From Chloroflexota bacterium (GTDB lineage Bacteria > Chloroflexota > Dehalococcoidia > Lucifugimonadales > VGZR01), in the NCBI GenBank assembly GCA_027625225.1, contig JAQBWG010000028.1, forward strand, positions 1-11,617: 11,617 nucleotides of DNA, given 5' to 3'. Below the pieces are notes generated by a model. The model ran no database searches. It was not told the DNA's origin and saw nothing but the letters and a program-made list of their open reading frames with translations. The translations under genes were made by a program, and so were the position numbers. Below, one piece after another: positions 8,262 through 11,617 of the stretch; within the stretch, counting starts at the first letter, position 1, and each line of letters starts with the position of its first letter.

Positions 8262-8989
8262 CTGAAGCCATAGAAACACCCAGATATCAACGCCTGCTCG
8301 CAACCGAAGACCTGGTGCGGGAATACCATCTCGCAGGAGAAGACATTACCGCTCTCGACCATGTGAGCATGAATATCCTCCCTGGCCAGTTCATTGCCGT
8401 GGTAGGCCGCTCAGGCTCGGGGAAAACCACACTCCTGAATCTTCTCGCGGGTCTGGATAAACCTACCTCCGGACGGATACTGCTCGAAGAACGCAATATG
8501 TCCGATATGAGCGAACGTGAACTGACGGAAATCCGGCGCAAAAAGCTGGGGTTCGTGTTCCAATCCTTCGGACTATTGCCGCTGCTCTCCGCGTTCGAGA
8601 ACGTCGAACTGCCTCTGCGAATTGCCGGGATGAATACCAAAGAGCGCGAACAGCGTACGAAGGACGCTCTCGAGGTCGTCGGCCTGTCCACGCGTTCGCA
8701 CCACCGCCCGTACGAGCTTTCAGGCGGTGAGCAGCAGCGGGTTGCCATCGCCCGCGCGTTCGTCCATAAACCGGTGCTCATCCTCGCGGACGAGCCGACC
8801 GGCGAGTTGGACTCCGTCAACGCCTACAGCATCTTTGGGCTATTCAAAGAAATGGTACGCAACCAGGGCATCAGCGTGGTCGCCGCGACACACGACTCCA
8901 CGTTGTTGGCGATGGCCGACCAGGTACTCGAACTTCACGACGGCAAGCTGGCCGAAAGAGAGCACGAGACGTTCCGCTACCGGGACTGA
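8258..8989 (+). CDS. ABC transporter ATPase (MacB/LolD/FtsE type)
   Basis: This 243-residue ATPase is the second nucleotide-binding subunit of the operon. Walker A GRSGSGKTT is at 50-58, the Q-loop glutamine at 102, LSGGEQQR at 154-161, Walker B LILADE at 174-179 and the switch histidine at 212. Length and motifs are standard for the family, and there is no tail like that of its neighbour. Its ATG overlaps the stop of the previous ATPase (ATGA, 8258-8261), which implies translational coupling and 1:1 production. Both ATPases appear catalytically complete, so a heterodimeric ATPase pair under the two permeases is the simplest model. It resembles LolD and MacB ATPases equally well, so no gene symbol is given. 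The stop is followed after 3 bp by the stop of the opposing sortase, and no terminator is visible for the operon. Confidence 0.93.
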   Translation: MTEAIETPRYQRLLATEDLVREYHLAGEDITALDHVSMNILPGQFIAVVGRSGSGKTTLLNLLAGLDKPTSGRILLEERNMSDMSERELTEIRRKKLGFVFQSFGLLPLLSAFENVELPLRIAGMNTKEREQRTKDALEVVGLSTRSHHRPYELSGGEQQRVAIARAFVHKPVLILADEPTGELDSVNAYSIFGLFKEMVRNQGISVVAATHDSTLLAMADQVLELHDGKLAEREHETFRYRD

Positions 8990-8992
8990 TTC

Positions 8993-9796
8993 CTAACCCT
9001 TCACGCCCACCAGCTTCGCTGTTACCAGCACCCGCTGGTCGTATACCCACCGTGGATAGCACGTCACCAGAGTGATTGTCGTCGCATCGGAATCGTACAG
9101 TCGTAAATCATCCCGATGCACTATCTCCGTCGAAACCACCTGGTATAGGAACTCGCGCTCACCGCTCGATAACGTCACATACACCGGGTCTTCGCCCGTT
9201 TGCACATACCGTCGTAACTGCTCTGCAAGACGGGGCAGACTGCGGAACACATTTCCCTCGCCCTGTATCGGGCTTTCCAAGTGTCCGAAATACCAGCCGT
9301 TGCCCTGCTCTCCAGCGTTGGGAGTTTCTGGGATGTGGCCTACGACAAACTTTGGCGTCTCATATGCCTGGCTGTCACCCAAATCTATAACAGCCAGTTC
9401 ACGAATCTCCGAAGCAACGCCGATAGACGGAATAGCGATGCGGTCGGCGCGTATATGAGCTTCGGGGATATAGGAATCGGCGCGCCGGAATCCTTCCGGC
9501 AGACCATCGCTTTGACGCACGTCGGAGCCGGTCCATAAAGGGTTGCTCCAGTACTTCGGGCTTACATCCGAGCCCGGCAACGCGGCTTGATATCGTGCCG
9601 CCAGAGTGTTATTTGATAGTGAGGATGCTTGAGTATCGCTTCCGGTAGGAACCGACACGTTCAAAGCATCGGACTTCGTGCTTGCATAGGCTTTATACCC
9701 GTAGAAGAGACCCGCTGCCAGAAACAAAAGCAAGCCGGAGGCCAGCAAGAGCAGTCCAAAAAGCCGGGTATCAACACCTCGAAGGTAGTTTCCCAT
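8993..9796 (-). CDS. Membrane-anchored sortase (class D/E-like transpeptidase)
   Basis: This gene encodes 267 residues from the ATG at 9796. A short basic N-terminus leads to one membrane helix (about 12-31), a 70-90 residue low-complexity S/T/N-rich stalk, and a sortase catalytic domain. The catalytic histidine is H172 (WYFGHLESP), the cysteine is C246 (TLVTCYP) and the likely arginine is R255 (DQRVLVTAKL). The order H-C-R and the TLxTC motif define the family. Sortases cleave a C-terminal sorting signal and join the protein to a cell-surface nucleophile, or polymerise pilins. No LPXTG-like substrate is visible in this window. The frame extends upstream to a TTG at 9826, but the sequence there has no ribosome binding site, so the ATG is preferred; even it has only a weak, very close GGAAG. 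The class assignment is uncertain. Confidence 0.88.
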   Translation of the reverse strand: MGNYLRGVDTRLFGLLLLASGLLLFLAAGLFYGYKAYASTKSDALNVSVPTGSDTQASSLSNNTLAARYQAALPGSDVSPKYWSNPLWTGSDVRQSDGLPEGFRRADSYIPEAHIRADRIAIPSIGVASEIRELAVIDLGDSQAYETPKFVVGHIPETPNAGEQGNGWYFGHLESPIQGEGNVFRSLPRLAEQLRRYVQTGEDPVYVTLSSGEREFLYQVVSTEIVHRDDLRLYDSDATTITLVTCYPRWVYDQRVLVTAKLVGVKG

Positions 9797-9851
9797 GCTT
9801 CCAGCGTCGCATGCGCACGCCTGCAAGTAAAGGAATTTCGCGACAACATAT

Positions 9852-9872
9852 TCAGCTATGCTTCATAGCTGA
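9852..9872 (-). promoter_or_regulatory. Perfect 9-bp inverted repeat upstream of the sortase
   Basis: The arms TCAGCTATG and CATAGCTGA are separated by 3 nt, 56-76 nt upstream of the sortase ATG. It could be a regulator operator or a hairpin in the sortase leader. On the - strand it is not followed by a T-run, so it is unlikely to be a terminator. No convincing -35/-10 pair was found beside it. Confidence 0.5.
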
Positions 9873-9881
9873 GAAAGTGTG

Positions 9882-9913
9882 CGAGGAAAAAGAACGCTAG
9901 CTGAGGTTAGCGC
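9882..9913 (-). terminator. Probable rho-independent terminator of the zinc-ribbon gene
   Basis: Reading the - strand, CGCTA (9899-9895 on the + strand, read as its partner arm) pairs with the arm at 9912-9908 to make a 5-bp stem with an 8-nt loop. A G-U pair can extend it. It is followed at once by TTCTTTTTCC (9894-9885). The stem starts at the stop codon of the zinc-ribbon gene. It is short, so termination may be partial and some transcripts could run on into the sortase. Confidence 0.4.
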
Positions 9914-10119
9914 ATGCGCGGAGCGTGGGACGCCCCGCTGGTGATGGGTTCGTTGATGAACACGTCCCCGTTACGAATCTTGATGTTGAACCCGCAGTCG
10001 GGATTGCTGCACACCCAGGCCTTGTAATGGATGGGCGCGCCCTGACTGCCGAAATCCGACAGGGGTAACAGGTTGCCCGTTTCACATTTCTGACAATGGG
10101 GCCACGTTTGCTCTGCCAA
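9907..10119 (-). CDS. Small zinc-ribbon protein of unknown function
   Basis: This gene encodes 70 residues from a TTG at 10119. Two cysteine pairs, CQKC near the N-terminus and CSNPDC about 25 residues later, are spaced as in a treble-clef or zinc-ribbon fold and should bind one zinc ion. Between them lies PLSDFGSQG followed by a KAWVC strand, and after them a basic strand, FNIKIRNGD. The frame could begin at a TTG at 10164, but that codon overlaps the -10 of the predicted promoter. The TTG at 10119 instead has a consensus AGGAGG 5 nt upstream. Similar mini-proteins are common as hypothetical genes in Chloroflexota (recalled, not checked). The role is unknown: zinc ribbons of this size often bind nucleic acid or protein partners. 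A probable terminator begins at the stop codon. Confidence 0.75.
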   Translation of the reverse strand: MAEQTWPHCQKCETGNLLPLSDFGSQGAPIHYKAWVCSNPDCGFNIKIRNGDVFINEPITSGASHAPRMR

Positions 10120-10130
10120 TACATCCTCCT
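10117..10130 (-). promoter_or_regulatory. Ribosome binding site that fixes the zinc-ribbon start
   Basis: AGGAGG (10130-10125, - strand) is the strongest Shine-Dalgarno match in the window. It sits 5 nt before the TTG at 10119-10117. An ATG in another frame at 10124-10122 directly touches it. The spacing and the conserved cysteines favour the TTG. Confidence 0.65.
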
Positions 10131-10163
10131 CTAGCTCCGCCGCCCAGGACTTGGAGCGCGGCA

Positions 10164-10193
10164 AGTATATACCGTAACGGCGCTGTCCATCAA
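10164..10193 (-). promoter_or_regulatory. Sigma-70-type promoter of the zinc-ribbon gene
   Basis: On the - strand, TTGATG (10193-10188, 4 of 6 matches to -35) is followed after 18 bp by TATACT (10169-10164, 5 of 6 matches to -10). Transcription would start near 10157 and give a leader of about 38 nt. The promoter lies just after the stop of the upstream cyclic phosphodiesterase gene, so the two genes can be expressed separately. Confidence 0.55.
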
Positions 10194-10207
10194 GGGATTG
10201 ACGACTT

Positions 10208-10780
10208 TCAGCCGGTAAACGGTATGTTTGCGAGGGTTTCGTAACGGGCGCCGTCGGGATGAAGTTCGCTGCGCATAAGGCTGACGGAGCCGACGGTGAA
10301 GCCGTTCTTGACGGGTTCCCAGGTTGAGAGGTGGAGGTCGGCAGCGCGCTGGCGGTCTTTCGTTTTTACGCGGTCGTTGAGCCGGGCGAGGGCGAGGTGC
10401 GGCTGGAACTTTTTCATCTCACGGGCGAAACCGAGCGGCTCCATGGAGGTGTCTATAGACTGATGGAGGCGGTTGAGGACAGCGGTGTTTCCGGCGACGC
10501 CGATCCAGAGGACGCGGGCGGATTCCGGCGAAGGGAAGGTTCCGGCTTCGGATAGTTTGAGCGTGAGGGGCCGGAATGGCTTGGTAGACTGGCGGAGGGC
10601 TTCTTCGATGTCACCGGCCCGGGTGTCGGGGATTTCGCCGAGGAATTTGAGGGTGAGGTGGATGCCTTCGGGGCGGACGGTGCGGAGGCCGTGGATGGCT
10701 GTTTTATCGAGTTCGTCAATCTGGGTGGCGAGGATTTCGCGGATTTCGACGGGGAGGTTTATGGCGATGAAGGCGCGCAT
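10208..10780 (-). CDS. thpR: RNA 2',3'-cyclic phosphodiesterase (LigT/2H family)
   Basis: The 190 residues match the usual length of the 2H phosphoesterase family. The start MRAFIAINLP is the family's typical first strand (RxFIAI). The first catalytic motif is H41-L-T43 (HLTLKFLGE). The second is H128-L-A130 (PHLALARL), where the usual threonine or serine is alanine. The end of the protein (SVSLMRSEL...GARYETL) is the typical last strand pair. Family members hydrolyse 2',3'-cyclic phosphate ends of RNA to 2'-phosphates, and some ligate tRNA halves in vitro, in the cytoplasm. The T-to-A change in the second motif may reduce activity or alter the substrate, but both catalytic histidines remain. 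The ATG at 10780 has only a weak AGAGA upstream. No clear promoter was found in the 243-bp spacer. Confidence 0.9.
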   Translation of the reverse strand: MRAFIAINLPVEIREILATQIDELDKTAIHGLRTVRPEGIHLTLKFLGEIPDTRAGDIEEALRQSTKPFRPLTLKLSEAGTFPSPESARVLWIGVAGNTAVLNRLHQSIDTSMEPLGFAREMKKFQPHLALARLNDRVKTKDRQRAADLHLSTWEPVKNGFTVGSVSLMRSELHPDGARYETLANIPFTG

Positions 10781-10823
10781 GAAATGTTGTCTCTATTTGG
10801 CCGTTTTAGCTTGGTTTTATGAT

Positions 10824-10853
10824 GCCCCGGCACACGGCATAGCAGTGCGGGGC
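10824..10853. repeat. GC-rich inverted repeat in the spacer before thpR
   Basis: GCCCCG (10824-10829) plus CAC (10831-10833) can pair with GTG (10845-10847) and CGGGGC (10848-10853), giving a 9-bp stem with one bulged G and an 11-nt loop. On the + strand AGGCTTTTGA follows, a poor T-run; on the - strand there is none. It could be a weak terminator, a leader hairpin for thpR, or a chance structure. The rest of 10781-11023 shows no gene. Confidence 0.4.
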
Positions 10854-10973
10854 AGGCTTTTGATGATGCCTGTATGAGTGCCTATTATGGGGGAAGGGGA
10901 TGCCGGATGCTAGCGGAAAGATGCCCAGGTGCACAGGGTTTTAGCGGGGCAGCCGGTTGGGATAAGGGTTGTA

Positions 10974-10987
10974 GTTGCAAGTGCAAC
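10974..10987. repeat. Inverted repeat GTTGCA-AG-TGCAAC beside an A-run
   Basis: A perfect 6-bp inverted repeat with a 2-nt centre is followed on the + strand by AAAAAATAAG. The run is on the wrong side to be a terminator for the - strand amidohydrolase gene that ends at 11024. The size and symmetry suit a dimeric regulator site, but no promoter is visible beside it. Confidence 0.3.
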
Positions 10988-11023
10988 AAAAAATAAGACA
11001 GGGATATGGATGGGAAACAGGGG

Positions 11024-11617
11024 CTAGGACAGATTGAGGAGGTTGGCGGCGTTGCCGCCGAGGATGGCGCTTTTGGCGGTGTCGGGGAGGCTGGATTCGT
11101 CGAGGTGGGCGCGGAGGCGGCTGTGGGGCAGGAGGGGGTAGTCGCTGCCGAGGAGGATTTTGTCGGGGCCGATGACGGTGGAGACGGTCTTGAAGACGCG
11201 GGAGTCGTAGAGGTAGGGCGAGGCGGCGGTGTCGACGTACACGTTCTTGAACACTTTGCCTATCTCGGGCATGAGGGCGTAGAAGGGCAGGCCGCCGCCC
11301 CAATGGGCGAGGATGAAGGTGATGTCGGGGTGGTTATCGATAAGTTTTACGACGCGCTCAGGGGTGGTCTTTCCCTTTCCAACGTAGCTGTGGCCGACGG
11401 GCTCGGAGGTGTGGGTGGTGACGATGAGGTTGTGCTTGCGGGCGACTTCCATGAGGGGCTTTAGCACGGCGGCATCGGTGACGCTGAAGTTCTGGGTATC
11501 GGGGTGGAGTTCGCCGATGCCTTTTATGCCCTGCTTGGCGCAGCGTTCGGCCTCATAGGCGGCTATCTGACCCCATAGGGGGTTTACGCCGGCGAAGCCG
11601 ACGAGCTTGCCGGGGTT
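11024..11617 (-). CDS. Amidohydrolase family metal-dependent hydrolase (C-terminal part)
   Basis: The C-terminal 197 residues are visible. The reading frame stays open to the window edge, so the N-terminus lies outside; a GTG at 11467 is internal. This is a TIM-barrel hydrolase of the amidohydrolase-2 type. Visible active-site elements are H69 (TTHTSE), H105 (LAHWGG) and D159 (LLGSDYP), counted from the first visible residue, and the typical ending is GGNAANLL. The N-terminal HxH metal site and the start must lie beyond 11617. Members hydrolyse or decarboxylate small organic acids, lactones or amides at a metal centre in the cytoplasm; the substrate cannot be read from this fragment. GELHPDTQNF and the 'FAGVNPLWG' segment recall Chloroflexota members (recalled similarity). 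It is followed by a 243-bp spacer with no clear terminator. Confidence 0.88.
   Translation of the reverse strand, partial: NPGKLVGFAGVNPLWGQIAAYEAERCAKQGIKGIGELHPDTQNFSVTDAAVLKPLMEVARKHNLIVTTHTSEPVGHSYVGKGKTTPERVVKLIDNHPDITFILAHWGGGLPFYALMPEIGKVFKNVYVDTAASPYLYDSRVFKTVSTVIGPDKILLGSDYPLLPHSRLRAHLDESSLPDTAKSAILGGNAANLLNLS

Noticed and set aside
352..8989. Calling the operon LolCDE, BceAB or MacAB
   Set aside because: The permeases are two to three times too long and have two FtsX cores each. The ATPase motifs do not separate these families, so a specific name would be unsupported.
9024..9039. ACCAGC-ACCC-GCTGGT hairpin as a terminator for the ABC operon
   Set aside because: The stem is perfect, but no T-run follows on either strand and it lies inside conserved sortase codons.
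9072..9538. Several + strand open frames across the sortase
   Set aside because: They are antisense to the sortase catalytic domain, with no ribosome binding sites and no family resemblance.
9826..9826. Earlier TTG start for the sortase
   Set aside because: There is no Shine-Dalgarno before it, and the added residues (QACACDAGS) do not look like the start of a membrane protein. The ATG at 9796 directly precedes the basic region and helix.
9897..10124. 75-residue - strand frame starting with ATG next to AGGAGG
   Set aside because: The ATG directly touches the Shine-Dalgarno, leaving no spacing. The overlapping frame has well-ordered zinc-ribbon cysteines.
10164..10164. Earlier TTG start for the zinc-ribbon gene
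   Set aside because: The codon lies in the predicted -10 box, whereas the TTG at 10119 has AGGAGG 5 nt upstream.
10473..10877. 134-residue + strand frame over thpR and the spacer
   Set aside because: It is antisense to the 2H phosphodiesterase and has R/S-rich shadow composition.
11006..11464. 152-residue + strand frame rich in G, V, D and E
   Set aside because: It is antisense to the amidohydrolase, whose active-site motifs are clear. The composition is that of a GC-rich shadow frame.

Overview
The window carries an envelope-directed ABC transporter operon on the + strand (352-8989), facing a sortase and a group of smaller genes on the - strand (8993-11617). The likely source is an uncultured member of the Chloroflexota (Dehalococcoidia-like). 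That placement rests on gene content and recalled similarity: giant FtsX-type permeases, a sortase without LPXTG genes nearby, a short two-CxxC-type zinc-ribbon protein, and a TIM-barrel amidohydrolase. No marker gene is present, so it is an inference. By eye the DNA is moderately GC-rich throughout, and no tRNA, rRNA, CRISPR array, insertion sequence or integrase was seen.

Layout. Positions 1-99 are the 3' end of an upstream + strand gene. A proline-rich in-frame continuation runs to 162 beyond its stop. Positions 163-351 hold a good extended -10 promoter (230-257) and no gene. Then come four tightly packed genes: giant permease A (352-4014), giant permease B (4018-7356, 3-nt gap), an ABC ATPase with an AbrB-like tail (7362-8261, 5-nt gap) and a second ABC ATPase (8258-8989, 4-nt overlap). 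A membrane-anchored sortase (8993-9796, -) converges on the last ATPase with only 3 bp between the stop codons. Upstream of it on the - strand lie a 21-bp hairpin/palindrome, a probable terminator, a zinc-ribbon mini-protein with its own promoter (9907-10119), an RNA 2',3'-cyclic phosphodiesterase/LigT-like gene (10208-10780), a 243-bp spacer with two inverted repeats, and the C-terminal 197 residues of an amidohydrolase cut by the window end.

How the genes may work together. The two permeases are diverged tandem paralogues and the two ATPases are complete and different. The simplest model is therefore a hetero-tetrameric MacB/FtsX-type machine that transmits ATP hydrolysis to large extracytoplasmic domains. 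Each permease carries, between its two FtsX cores, a second extracellular region that looks like a galactose-binding-type jelly roll. The features most worth following up are these lectin-like inserts, a roughly four-helix block found only in permease A, the AbrB-like tail on the first ATPase, and the neighbouring sortase. The other - strand genes look like unrelated housekeeping or metabolic functions.
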